Of a stretch of DNA of 64,000 nt, positions 1 through 7,650 are shown in pieces. Positions within the stretch are counted from its first letter, which is position 1. Every line of letters starts with the position of its first letter. The notes under the pieces are model-generated. The model saw only the letters and a program-made list of their open reading frames with translations, made no database searches and had not been told where the DNA came from. Source of the DNA: Candidatus Gastranaerophilales bacterium. Lineage in GTDB: Bacteria; Cyanobacteriota; Vampirovibrionia; Gastranaerophilales; Gastranaerophilaceae. The translations under genes and the position numbers were made by a program. Where the stretch lies: the NCBI GenBank assembly GCA_944322885.1, contig CALUQH010000031.1, positions 1 through 64,000 of the forward strand, read 5' to 3'.

Positions 1-112
1 GATCTTTTGGATTATATTTAGGTACTCCGCCAGCAAAAGAGCTACAGGAAGCTGATATAATAATTCCAAAAATTAACAAAAATATTATAAAAAGTCTTTT
101 CACATTTTTCAT
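1..112 (-). CDS. N-terminus of an exported (probably lipo-) protein, cut by the window edge
   Basis: The first 37 codons of a minus-strand gene run off the left end. They start MKNVKRLFIIFLLIFGII and continue into SASCSSFAGG, which is a basic N-region, a hydrophobic core and a possible lipobox-like cysteine followed by an alternative AGG cleavage site. This is a signal peptide or lipoprotein signal, so the product is exported. A GGAG motif lies rather far (14 nt) upstream; an in-frame GTG directly precedes the ATG. The mature part is not in the window and the function cannot be said. Confidence 0.6.
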   Translation of the reverse strand, partial: MKNVKRLFIIFLLIFGIIISASCSSFAGGVPKYNPKD

Positions 113-566
113 CACTTATTCATTAACTCCAATTTTAAGTAGAATATAATATTTTTTATTTTTAACTAGAACTTATAAGTTCACATGATAAAACCTAAAA
201 TAATAAACATCCCATTCTACTTTTTATCCATTATCAAAAAAGACTTTAAATAAAATATATTAACCATAGGGCTATATTTTGCAGTCTTTTTCTTGTACAC
301 GATACTATATACCTAAAACTTTGTCAAGCTCATATTTTAGGGACTTGTACCGCAGTTTATACTAAATATCTGTAATAATGTCATGCTGAACTTGTTTCAG
401 CATCTCTTTATAGTTAGACCCTGAAACAAGTTCAGGGTGACAATTTAGATATTACAGCTATTTAAGAAATCAATCTGTTCTTTTAATGTAATTCGTATTT
501 TATTGTTTTCCCTGATAAATTGTACACACACGCCAAAACTCAAACCACATCAATGCATTAAAAAAC
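113..566. other. 454-bp gene-free stretch with a MITE-like palindrome
   Basis: No open frame of gene-like character was found. The stretch holds the upstream region of the exported-protein gene, an inverted-repeat element at 364-464 (listed separately) and, at its right end, the T-run that follows the tRNA gene on the minus strand. Confidence 0.6.
364..464. repeat. MITE-like inverted repeat carrying two GTCA stem-loops
   Basis: The outer arms are imperfect inverted repeats: AAATATCTGTAATA on the left, and on the right a sequence whose reverse complement reads AAATAGCTGTAATA. Inside are two hairpins of one family. The first (383-403) has stem ATGCTGAA / TTCAGCAT and loop CTTGT; the second (418-438) has stem ACCCTGAA / TTCAGGGT. 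Both are bordered by GTCA/TGAC and face each other. No coding capacity; it resembles a short non-autonomous or REP-like intergenic element. Confidence 0.6.
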
Positions 567-638
<72 letters not shown>

Positions 639-696
639 AGATCTACTGGTATAAGCTTTCGCAATATACTTAATTTATCATCAAAAACTTGAAAAA

Positions 697-1719
697 TCAA
701 GTACAAATTTTTAAATTTTCAGGGGCGATAAGCTCGCCTGCTCCGATAATTTGAGAATACAAATCAACCGTAATCGTACAGTTGGACGCAATTACGGAAT
801 TTGCAACATGAATATTGTCTCCTATAGTAACATTATCCCAGATTATGCTATTTTCAATAACAGAATTTTTTCCTATTTTTACATTTTTACCTATTGTGGA
901 ATTTCCTATAAATTTAACTGATTTATCTATATTTGTTGTTTCACTTATGTAGGCACCATCCGGAGTTTCTACAACAGGCTCATGCGCAAATGAACATTTC
1001 CCGTCAAATAAATCTTGGGATGATTGTTTGTACTGTTCAATAGTTCCTATATCAGTCCAATATTCTTCTACTGGGAAAGTGTTTATGGCATGTTTTTTTA
1101 ATAGTTTTGGAAAAACATTTTTTGCAAAATCATAGAATGTATTTTCAGGAATATAATCAAATATTTTGTAATCAAAAATGTATATTCCTGTATTTATGAA
1201 AGTACTTTTTGCATCTTCTACGGACGGTTTTTCCTGAAATTCTGTTATAAAACCTTTATCATCGGTTACAACGACTCCAAAATGTGAAACTTCTTCCAGA
1301 GGAATTTTTTTTATTCCGATTGTAGCAATAGCATTAGATTTTTTATGAATATCAATACCTTTTTCTAAATCAGCATTGGAAAGTCCGTCAGCAGACAGTA
1401 CCAGAAACGGAGCTTCTTTATCAAAAAAGAACTGGCATTTTTTTACTCCGCCTGCAGTTCCGGACAGATTATCTTCTTTTATATAGTTGAAATTTATCCC
1501 TAAATTATTATGCTCGTATCTTTTAATAATTTTATCAGCTAAATAGTAGGTATTACAGATTACATCTTTTACGCCTATTGAAACGAGTTTTTCAAAGAGA
1601 ATATCCATTACCGGTTTGTTTGCAACAGGCACCAGAGGTTTTGGAACAACCTTTGTAAGCGGATCAAGCCTTGATCCGACACCTGCAGACATCACCATAG
1701 CTTTGATTGAGTTACTCAT
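697..1719 (-). CDS. Sugar-phosphate nucleotidyltransferase (NDP-sugar pyrophosphorylase type)
   Basis: This 340-residue protein transfers a nucleotide to a sugar-1-phosphate to make an activated sugar for envelope polysaccharide. The N-terminal nucleotide-binding signature (MVMSAGVGSRLDPLTK, then PKPLVPVANKP) is that of the mannose-1-phosphate guanylyltransferase / glucose-1-phosphate nucleotidyltransferase superfamily. The C-terminal third has hexapeptide-like repeats (IGKNVKIGKNSVIENSIIWD) suggesting a left-handed beta helix. I start at the ATG just before SNSIKAM; a TTG 13 codons upstream is less likely. There is no clear Shine-Dalgarno. The nucleotide and sugar specificity cannot be read. 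It is divergent from tRNA-Lys. Confidence 0.85.
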   Translation of the reverse strand: MSNSIKAMVMSAGVGSRLDPLTKVVPKPLVPVANKPVMDILFEKLVSIGVKDVICNTYYLADKIIKRYEHNNLGINFNYIKEDNLSGTAGGVKKCQFFFDKEAPFLVLSADGLSNADLEKGIDIHKKSNAIATIGIKKIPLEEVSHFGVVVTDDKGFITEFQEKPSVEDAKSTFINTGIYIFDYKIFDYIPENTFYDFAKNVFPKLLKKHAINTFPVEEYWTDIGTIEQYKQSSQDLFDGKCSFAHEPVVETPDGAYISETTNIDKSVKFIGNSTIGKNVKIGKNSVIENSIIWDNVTIGDNIHVANSVIASNCTITVDLYSQIIGAGELIAPENLKICT

Positions 1720-1752
1720 AATTGTTTTAATTTTAGCGCAAAAAATAATAGA

Positions 1753-1780
1753 TTGCAAATTAAAAATCAGGTTGTATAAT
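1753..1780 (+). promoter_or_regulatory. Sigma-70 type promoter of tRNA-Lys
   Basis: A TTGCAA -35 hexamer (1753-1758), a 16-nt spacer and a perfect TATAAT -10 (1775-1780) stand 12 nt before the first base of the tRNA-Lys gene. Confidence 0.65.
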
Positions 1781-1792
1781 AATTTATGTAGC

Positions 1793-1865
<73 letters not shown>

Positions 1866-1870
1866 AAATA

Positions 1871-1898
1871 AAAAGACAGGTTTTTTATCCTGTCTTTT
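1871..1898 (+). terminator. Rho-independent terminator of tRNA-Lys
   Basis: A 10-bp stem AAAAGACAGG / CCTGTCTTTT with an 8-nt loop begins 5 nt after the tRNA and ends in T-rich sequence. A near-identical hairpin recurs at 2061-2086. Confidence 0.85.
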
Positions 1899-1945
1899 AT
1901 TTTATAAGTGGCGAGAACCACAAGGCGTAAGCCTTGTCCGGTTCG

Positions 1946-2033
1946 AACGCGAACGAGCTGAAGGCGAAGGTTTGCCTGCAAAATCTATAAATCATTTCAG
2001 CAGGCAACCGAAGACCTGTTAAACGCGAGAGAG
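1946..2033 (+). repeat. Palindromic element with terminal direct repeats, copy 1
   Basis: The 88-bp element begins with AACGCGAACGAG and ends with AACGCGAGAGAG. Its centre is a hairpin whose base, GGTTTG / CAACC, is conserved with copy 2 (58486-58573), whereas the distal stem is copy-specific: here CCTGC / GCAGG. Conserved flanks include GAGCTGAAGGCGAAGG on the left and CCGAAGACCTGTTAAACGCG on the right. There is no reading frame of note. Confidence 0.7.
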
Positions 2034-2060
2034 CAAGAAGGCCCCTCTGAGCCTAAAATA

Positions 2061-2086
2061 AAAAGACAGGTTTTCCCCTGTCTTTT
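2061..2086 (+). terminator. Second, duplicated terminator hairpin
   Basis: Stem AAAAGACAGG / CCTGTCTTTT with a 6-nt loop and a T-run. It lies just before the 3' end of the converging minus-strand gene at 2110-3132 and may serve that gene on the other strand. Confidence 0.65.
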
Positions 2087-2109
2087 TTATATATTATTAT
2101 ATTTTTATT

Positions 2110-3132
2110 TTATTTATTATTCCCGCCGAACATCCATCCGAGAACTAAGCCTGCACCTGCCGCAATGGCTGCCCATTTGCCGGCTGATTTCCATTTAAAG
2201 TTTTTGAAAGCTTTTTGAATATTTTCCGGAGCACTTGCTTTTAAACTTTTGGTTGCATCATCGTAGTATGCGCTGACTTTGCTGTTTAATGTTTCTCTTG
2301 TTGACTTAACAAGTGCTTCTTGATTTGAAATTTGGGTTGTATAATCAGCTACGGCTTCTGCTTTATTTTTATATTTTGCGGCAAGTTTTTTTGCTTCTGC
2401 CTCTATAGCCTTTTCATCTCCTTCAATTCCAAAAGTTTTTGGGTTTTCTTTGAAGAATTTTTCTAAATCGGCATCATCAGCAAGTGCTTCAAGTTTTGTT
2501 CTTTGTGACTGCAGGTTTGCAAGTTTATCTTTTCTTCCCTGGAATGTTTGTTCAATGGTTTCATTATATGCTTTTTTGCCGATTTCTTTTAGGTCAATTT
2601 CGGTCAATTCTTTGTGTATTGCTTTTGCTTGTTCCTGCGTCATTGCAGCTTTGAGCTCAGCAGGTGCTTTACCTGTTTCAGCATAGGCTTTTATATTTTC
2701 GGAATTTATTCCTTCTGGTAAAGTTACACCGGCTTTTTGGAAAATTTCTGCTTTTTTATTCGCAAATAATTGCTCGGCTTTTTGTTTTGAAACTTTTTCA
2801 ACATCTATATCAACGGCTTTTAAGATATCATCATTAAACTTACCGTCTTGAACAGGATTTGTTCCGAAGAAATACATTCCGGCTCCGGTACCGACGCCTG
2901 CTACTGCACCTAATTTTAAGCCTGTTGACAAACCAGAACCTGATTTTTCAAATGTGTCGGCTTGAGGTTGCTGAAGTCCTTGGAATGATGTTTGAGCCCC
3001 GCTATTTTGGCTGTAATTTTGGAACATTTGTTGAGCCATAAAATCATCATTCACTGCCCCTGTTGAATACGGATTATATAAACCGTAAGGGTTGTTGTTA
3101 TACAATCCTAAGCTGTCAATTGCTGTAGACAT
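2110..3132 (-). CDS. Lineage-specific protein with central helical region and C-terminal membrane segment
   Basis: I do not recognise this 340-residue protein. The first ~80 residues are rich in Asn, Tyr and Gln (LYNNNPYGLYNPYSTG). A small Gly/Ala-rich hydrophobic stretch follows at ~70-90 (GLKLGAVAGVGTGAGMYFFG). The middle (~100-300) is Lys/Glu/Ala-rich and probably coiled coil. A second Gly/Ala-rich hydrophobic segment near the C-terminus (WAAIAAGAGLVLGWMFGG) could insert in a membrane. AAAGG stands 6 nt before the ATG. The composition suggests a surface or membrane-associated structural protein, but that is inference. Confidence 0.75.
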   Translation of the reverse strand: MSTAIDSLGLYNNNPYGLYNPYSTGAVNDDFMAQQMFQNYSQNSGAQTSFQGLQQPQADTFEKSGSGLSTGLKLGAVAGVGTGAGMYFFGTNPVQDGKFNDDILKAVDIDVEKVSKQKAEQLFANKKAEIFQKAGVTLPEGINSENIKAYAETGKAPAELKAAMTQEQAKAIHKELTEIDLKEIGKKAYNETIEQTFQGRKDKLANLQSQRTKLEALADDADLEKFFKENPKTFGIEGDEKAIEAEAKKLAAKYKNKAEAVADYTTQISNQEALVKSTRETLNSKVSAYYDDATKSLKASAPENIQKAFKNFKWKSAGKWAAIAAGAGLVLGWMFGGNNK

Positions 3133-3238
3133 AAAATACCTTTACCTTTCCAAAAATTTAAATAACCTAACCTTATTTATATAAACAATTTTTTCTTCTA
3201 AAAATTGCTTTTTTATAGAAAGGGTTGTTAATATTTCT

Positions 3239-4513
3239 TTACAAAAATAAAGATTCAAATAATTTTTCAAATTCGGGGAATGATATATTTACCCATTCAA
3301 AACCGTTTATAGACAAAGGTTTTTCGCAAATAAGCCCTGCAATAAATAAACTCATTGCAAGTCTGTGATCATGATATGTTTCAACTTCAACTCCGCCCTT
3401 TAAATTTGTCTTACCGTTAATGATAAATCCGTCGGGAGTTTCTTCTATGTCAGCTCCGATTTTTTGTAATTCGGTAACAACAGCTTTAATCCTGTCAGAT
3501 TCTTTGTTGCGTAAATCCTGAGCATCTTTAATAATTGTCGTACCTTCCGCTTGGGTTGCAAGAACAGCTATAACCGGCAGTTCATCAATAAGACGCGGAA
3601 TAATATCCCCTTCAATTGTACATGCATTTAGAGAAGAAAAAGATATTTGAATATCACCGACAATTTCTCCTGAAACAGTTCGTTTGTCAAGAATTTCAAT
3701 ATTTCCGCCCATTTTTTCGACAACTTCAAGAATGCCTGTTCTTGTCGGGTTTAGACCTGTATTTTTCAGAATAATTTTTGAATTTGGAACAATTAACCCT
3801 GCAACAATAAAAAATGCAGCAGAAGATATATCTCCGCAAATTTCTATTGTGCGCGGTTCTAATTCTGATTTTTCAACGGTAACTGTATTGTTATTAACAG
3901 AGATGTTTGCTCCCATATATTTGAGCATAATTTCCGTATGGTTGCGTGAAACATAGGGTTCTGTAAAGTTCGTTTTACCTTGGGCGTTTAACCCTGCAAG
4001 CAGAATGCAGGATTTAACCTGCGCGGAAGCAAGTTTTGAAACATAATCAATACCATGCAAATTTTGTCCGTGGATATATAAAGGTGCTTTATAATCATTT
4101 GATTTAATGTCTGCTCCCATAAGAGAAAGCGGCTCAATTACGCGCTTCATAGGCCTTTTGGAAAGACTTTCATCCCCGATAAGGGTAGAGTTAAAATTTT
4201 GTCCTGCAAGAATACCTGACATAAGTCGCATAGTGGTTCCGGAATTTCCGCAGTCAAGGTTTGATGAAGGTGCGGATAGTTTTCCTGTAGAATTAATTAT
4301 CAATAGGTCATTTTTAAACTCTGCGTTAATCCCGAGTGTTTTACAAACGTTGAGCGAGGATAGCGGGTCCTGTCCTTTGGAAAAGTTTTTAATTATTGAT
4401 TCCCCTTTAGCTAGCGAGGTAAACATTACGGCTCTGTGAGAAATAGATTTATCGGCGGGGATGTTAACTGAGCCTTTTAGCCCATTTTTGTTTTTATTGA
4501 TAATTTTTTGCAT
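3239..4513 (-). CDS. aroA: 3-phosphoshikimate 1-carboxyvinyltransferase (EPSP synthase)
   Basis: AroA condenses shikimate-3-phosphate with phosphoenolpyruvate, the sixth step of the shikimate pathway, in the cytosol. The 424-residue length is normal. Family motifs are all present: ADKSISHRA near residue 20, the LDCGNSGTTMRLMSG loop near 83-97, RPMKRVIEPL, SAQVKSCILLAGL, the DELPVIAVLA segment with the catalytic Asp, RNKESDRI and the C-terminal DHRLAMSL. The start codon has no Shine-Dalgarno, but TAAAAT ends exactly 6 nt upstream, so the mRNA may be leaderless. The gene stands alone. Confidence 0.97.
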   Translation of the reverse strand: MQKIINKNKNGLKGSVNIPADKSISHRAVMFTSLAKGESIIKNFSKGQDPLSSLNVCKTLGINAEFKNDLLIINSTGKLSAPSSNLDCGNSGTTMRLMSGILAGQNFNSTLIGDESLSKRPMKRVIEPLSLMGADIKSNDYKAPLYIHGQNLHGIDYVSKLASAQVKSCILLAGLNAQGKTNFTEPYVSRNHTEIMLKYMGANISVNNNTVTVEKSELEPRTIEICGDISSAAFFIVAGLIVPNSKIILKNTGLNPTRTGILEVVEKMGGNIEILDKRTVSGEIVGDIQISFSSLNACTIEGDIIPRLIDELPVIAVLATQAEGTTIIKDAQDLRNKESDRIKAVVTELQKIGADIEETPDGFIINGKTNLKGGVEVETYHDHRLAMSLFIAGLICEKPLSINGFEWVNISFPEFEKLFESLFL

Positions 4514-4600
4514 AAAATAATTTTACCATAAAATAAATGTTTGTGATAATATAAGAATACTCAGGTTGAAAACGATTTGAGCGAATAAACTAAAACCTAA

Positions 4601-4687
4601 AGAGGGGTGTCCGAGCGGTTTAAGGTGCAATCTTGGAAAGGTTGTGTGGGAGCAATTCCACCGTGGGTTCGAATCCCATCCCCTCTG
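4601..4687 (+). tRNA. tRNA-Ser (GGA)
   Basis: An 87-nt class II tRNA: acceptor AGAGGGG / CCCCTCT with discriminator G, anticodon stem-loop CAATC-TTGGAAA-GGTTG (anticodon GGA), a long variable arm typical of tRNA-Ser, and a GTGGG-TTCGAAT-CCCAT T-arm. A T-run follows directly. CCA is not encoded. Confidence 0.95.
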
Positions 4688-4721
4688 TTTTTTATTTTTT
4701 AACTTTGGAGTTTAAACAAAA

Positions 4722-5153
4722 ATGCTAATTAATGGACTAACACAGATAAGGTTTACGGGCTGGGAAGCTAATGATTTATTAAAAGGGAAACTTAATAATG
4801 AAAAAGAATTAAATGCACTTTCTGATGAGGCAAAAGTTAGTCTTAGAACGTCTAAATCTAAAGAAAATAAATATTTGCCGGGGCATGATCTTTATATAAC
4901 AACGGCATCTAAGAAAGTTGGCTTTTTTCATTATTATGCAACCGATTGCTTGATAACAACAAAAGGAACTTCAAATGACGAGTTGTCTAAAGATATATTT
5001 GAATCTGCAGAAAAATCTATAGGTAAACTTTATGGGAAACTTGCACAGCTTAAAGTTATTGGAAATGAAGATGTAAATAACATTGCTCATAGTTCTGTAA
5101 GTAAAAAATCTAATAATTTCTTAAAAAAACTTTTACAAATGTTCAGAAAATAA
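4722..5153 (+). CDS. Small protein of unknown function
   Basis: 143 residues, not recognised. It has a short N-terminal segment (MLINGLTQIRFTGWEAND), then a charged, mostly helical body and a basic C-terminus (KKSNNFLKKLLQMFRK). There is no signal peptide or membrane helix. Upstream is a T-rich tRNA 3' flank and no strong Shine-Dalgarno, so it may be read from the tRNA-Ser transcript or its own promoter. It converges with the 88-residue gene across a shared hairpin. Confidence 0.6.
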   Translation: MLINGLTQIRFTGWEANDLLKGKLNNEKELNALSDEAKVSLRTSKSKENKYLPGHDLYITTASKKVGFFHYYATDCLITTKGTSNDELSKDIFESAEKSIGKLYGKLAQLKVIGNEDVNNIAHSSVSKKSNNFLKKLLQMFRK

Positions 5154-5160
5154 TAAGAGC

Positions 5161-5183
5161 AGATTGGGTTGAAAACCTAATCT
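5161..5183. terminator. Hairpin between convergent small genes
   Basis: The stem AGATTGGGTT / AACCTAATCT (one G:T pair) with a 3-nt loop lies between the two stop codons. Neither side has a strong T-run, so bidirectional termination is likely but not certain. Confidence 0.5.
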
Positions 5184-5213
5184 ACTCGCTATTTATTGAT
5201 TTGTATTTAAAAT

Positions 5214-5480
5214 TTAGTCTACTCTGGTTAGAAGGTCAATGTATGATTCTCTTGTGATATATTTTAATTTGTCAAACAATTTTTTCATATTCTCATCAGG
5301 TACATATACATATAAAGAGCCGCCGCCGATTTGAAATTTTTTACTAATTTTTTCTGCCTCTGCAGGAACTGTTGATTCTTTTAGTGCTTTTTCGATAATA
5401 TCACAAGCCGAGCTTGATGTTTTGGTATATTTAAAAATTGCTCCAAAGTTTGTGTTTGAATTAATATTGTTTACTCGCAT
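5214..5480 (-). CDS. Small protein of unknown function
   Basis: 88 residues, not recognised. It begins MRVNNINSNTNFGAIFKYTK and has a mixed alpha/beta body without cysteines or membrane segments. A strong AAGGAGG stands 4 nt before the ATG, supporting the start and real translation. The Asn-rich N-terminus ending in NFG resembles the leader peptide at 43983. Confidence 0.65.
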   Translation of the reverse strand: MRVNNINSNTNFGAIFKYTKTSSSACDIIEKALKESTVPAEAEKISKKFQIGGGSLYVYVPDENMKKLFDKLKYITRESYIDLLTRVD

Positions 5481-5654
5481 TATGCCTCCTTAATTAACTT
5501 TAAAATAAATTTTTCCTGCTTTATTGAGGTATTACTCTTTTATAAAGAATAACATATATTTTTTTGCTATTTAGATGTATATAATTTTATATTTATTTAC
5601 AATTTCATTTCACCCAGAATAAACTTAAAAAAAATTTTTATATATAATTATTTT

Positions 5655-6182
5655 GTGGATTATATTTTTACGGAAAGTTCTAGACTTATTTTTAGAAGGA
5701 TGTCAGAGGCTGATTTTTCAGATGTCGCAGAAATGCTTAAAAATCCAAACGTTATGTATGCCTGGGAATATGTATTTGACGATGTTGATGTATTGGGCTG
5801 GATAAAGAAAAACAGAGAATATTACAAAAAATATGGTTTAGGTTATTTTCTGGCGGTTGATAAAATTTTAAATGAAGTTGTCGGACAGATTGCGCTGATG
5901 CCTGATATTATAGATGGTGTTGAATATTATGAAATAGGTTATATTCTAAAAGAAAAATTCCGGCACTTGGGGTATGCTTTGGAAGGCGCAGAGGCGATGA
6001 TAAATTATGCATTTAACAAGTTAAAAATAAAAAATGTAATATTTGAAATTCGTCCTGAAAATATTCCGTCAAGAAAAGTTGCCGAAAAATGCGGGACTGT
6101 TGTAACAGGTGAATTTGTCAAAAATGTCCGCGGGAAAGATATGAAACATTTGATTTATACACTTAATAATGATAACATTTAA
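5655..6182 (+). CDS. GNAT-family N-acetyltransferase (RimJ/RimL-like)
   Basis: The 175-residue protein has the layout of the RimJ/RimL branch: the opening strand SSRLIFRRMSEADF, a central EIGYILKEKFRHLGYALEGA (the acetyl-CoA binding region, near 98-115) and the late NIPSRKVAEKCG motif. Such enzymes acetylate N-termini of ribosomal proteins, antibiotics or small amines; the substrate is not readable. The start is GTG, with TATAAT ending exactly 6 nt upstream and no Shine-Dalgarno. It is followed 5 nt later by the EEP-family gene, so the two are probably co-transcribed. Confidence 0.85.
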   Translation: MDYIFTESSRLIFRRMSEADFSDVAEMLKNPNVMYAWEYVFDDVDVLGWIKKNREYYKKYGLGYFLAVDKILNEVVGQIALMPDIIDGVEYYEIGYILKEKFRHLGYALEGAEAMINYAFNKLKIKNVIFEIRPENIPSRKVAEKCGTVVTGEFVKNVRGKDMKHLIYTLNNDNI

Positions 6183-6187
6183 AAATT

Positions 6188-7147
6188 ATGAAAAGTAAAA
6201 TTGATAATTATTTGAAAACAAGAGGATTATTTTTCTTTATAGTTTTTATATTTTTCAACATAGCAGGTTTGCTGCCATTAGAAAATATTGCTATTGACAT
6301 ATTTTCCCATTTTAAATTTCAATATATTCTTATAAATATCTTTTTTTTATTTCTGTTTGTTTATTTGTCATTTCAAAACCGGAAGTTTTTAATATGCTCA
6401 TTTGTATCTTTAATTTTAATTTGTTTTAATTTTGCTGAGGTTACAGTTTATTTAGGTAAATCTGATATTGTGCAGTCTGATGGTTCAATAAAAATAGCGC
6501 TGTTTAATGTGTTAACTAAAAATAATAAATATAATCAATTAAAACTTATAATAAATGAGCAAAAACCTGATATTATCATATTACAGGAAGTTGATGATGT
6601 TTGGCTTGAAAATATAAAAGAGTTAAAAAATGATTATCCTTATTTTTTGGAATATTCGAGATTGGATAACTTTGGTATTGCATTGTATTCTAAATTCCCT
6701 CTTAGAAATTCTAAGATTGAAACATGGACGGATTATGAAGTCCCTGTCATAACTGCTGAAATAAAGCCTAACGATAATATTTTAAAAATTTATGGCGTAC
6801 ATACTCTTCCGCCCACTGGTAATGAATATTTCAGGGTTAGAAATGAAATGCTTTCAAAAATAAATGAACTTTTTTCTAATAACAAATATCCGCTAATAAT
6901 TGCCGGAGATTTAAACACTTCAGCGTATTCAATTTCCTACAAAAAGTATATAAAATCTTCAAATCTAAAAGATGCACAAATTTTGGCAAAGACTTTAAAA
7001 GGCACCTGGAACGCAAAACATTTTCCGTTTATGAGGATTTCTCTTGAGCATGTTCTTGTTTCGCCGGAGATAAAAGTACAGTCTTTTGATATCGGTAAAA
7101 ATTTTGGAAGCGACCATCTGCCGGTGTTTGTGGATTTATCTTTCTAA
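6188..7147 (+). CDS. Membrane-anchored endonuclease/exonuclease/phosphatase family protein
   Basis: The N-terminal ~85 residues contain about three hydrophobic segments, as in YafD-like proteins. From ~97 the EEP fold follows: IKIALFNVL, the metal-binding IILQEVDD, a GVHTLPP strand, the AGDLNTS motif near 240 and the C-terminal GSDHLPVFVDL His-Asp motif. These residues coordinate Mg2+ for phosphodiester cleavage of nucleic acid or lipid head groups. The catalytic domain probably faces the periplasm. It lies 5 nt downstream of the GNAT gene. The substrate is unknown. Confidence 0.85.
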   Translation: MKSKIDNYLKTRGLFFFIVFIFFNIAGLLPLENIAIDIFSHFKFQYILINIFFLFLFVYLSFQNRKFLICSFVSLILICFNFAEVTVYLGKSDIVQSDGSIKIALFNVLTKNNKYNQLKLIINEQKPDIIILQEVDDVWLENIKELKNDYPYFLEYSRLDNFGIALYSKFPLRNSKIETWTDYEVPVITAEIKPNDNILKIYGVHTLPPTGNEYFRVRNEMLSKINELFSNNKYPLIIAGDLNTSAYSISYKKYIKSSNLKDAQILAKTLKGTWNAKHFPFMRISLEHVLVSPEIKVQSFDIGKNFGSDHLPVFVDLSF

Positions 7148-7168
7148 GATGATTTGACGTTATTTTTT

Positions 7169-7636
7169 TTATTTCTTTTTTTTAACGGCAATTTTTTTAG
7201 CAACAGTATAGAATTTATAGATATATTTGTGAAATTTTTCAAGGTCATCCCAAATATGCCTGTTTGTGTCTACCGATAGTTCTCCGCAGTCGATTATATC
7301 CATGTGTCGTTTGATTTCTTTAAAAGTTGTTTCAAGCTTTTTATATAATTCTTTGGGAATAGCGGGTTTTGACATCAGAACTAGGTTTGAAAGAATATCC
7401 ATATACACATGATAGAGAATTTCTATTGTTAATGAATCTTTTCTTATATTTAGGGGGCATCCTGCAAGTTCTTCATATTTTGACAGAATATATTCTGCAA
7501 GTTTTAATGCTGAATTTCCTTTTTGGTGGTTTAAAAAGTCAAAAAGGTAATCATCACATACAATTCTTGCCCATTTATCACTAAATCTTATTGAAATATT
7601 GTTAAAATTTTTGTCTAAAATCTCCGTTGTAATCAT
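7169..7636 (-). CDS. Protein of unknown function downstream of galE
   Basis: 155 residues, not recognised. It is mostly helical and charged, ends in a Lys-rich tail (KKIAVKKKK) and has no signal peptide. I use the ATG at 7636 because AAAGGAG lies 6 nt upstream of it; the longer frame would overlap galE. The 14-nt gap to galE suggests one transcript. There is no evidence that it shares galE's pathway. Confidence 0.7.
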   Translation of the reverse strand: MITTEILDKNFNNISIRFSDKWARIVCDDYLFDFLNHQKGNSALKLAEYILSKYEELAGCPLNIRKDSLTIEILYHVYMDILSNLVLMSKPAIPKELYKKLETTFKEIKRHMDIIDCGELSVDTNRHIWDDLEKFHKYIYKFYTVAKKIAVKKKK

Positions 7637-7650
7637 GATATCTCCTTTGT

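Noticed and set aside
697..1758. TTG start for the nucleotidyltransferase at 1758
   Set aside because: It would place the gene's 5' end inside the tRNA-Lys promoter and add residues not typical of the family.
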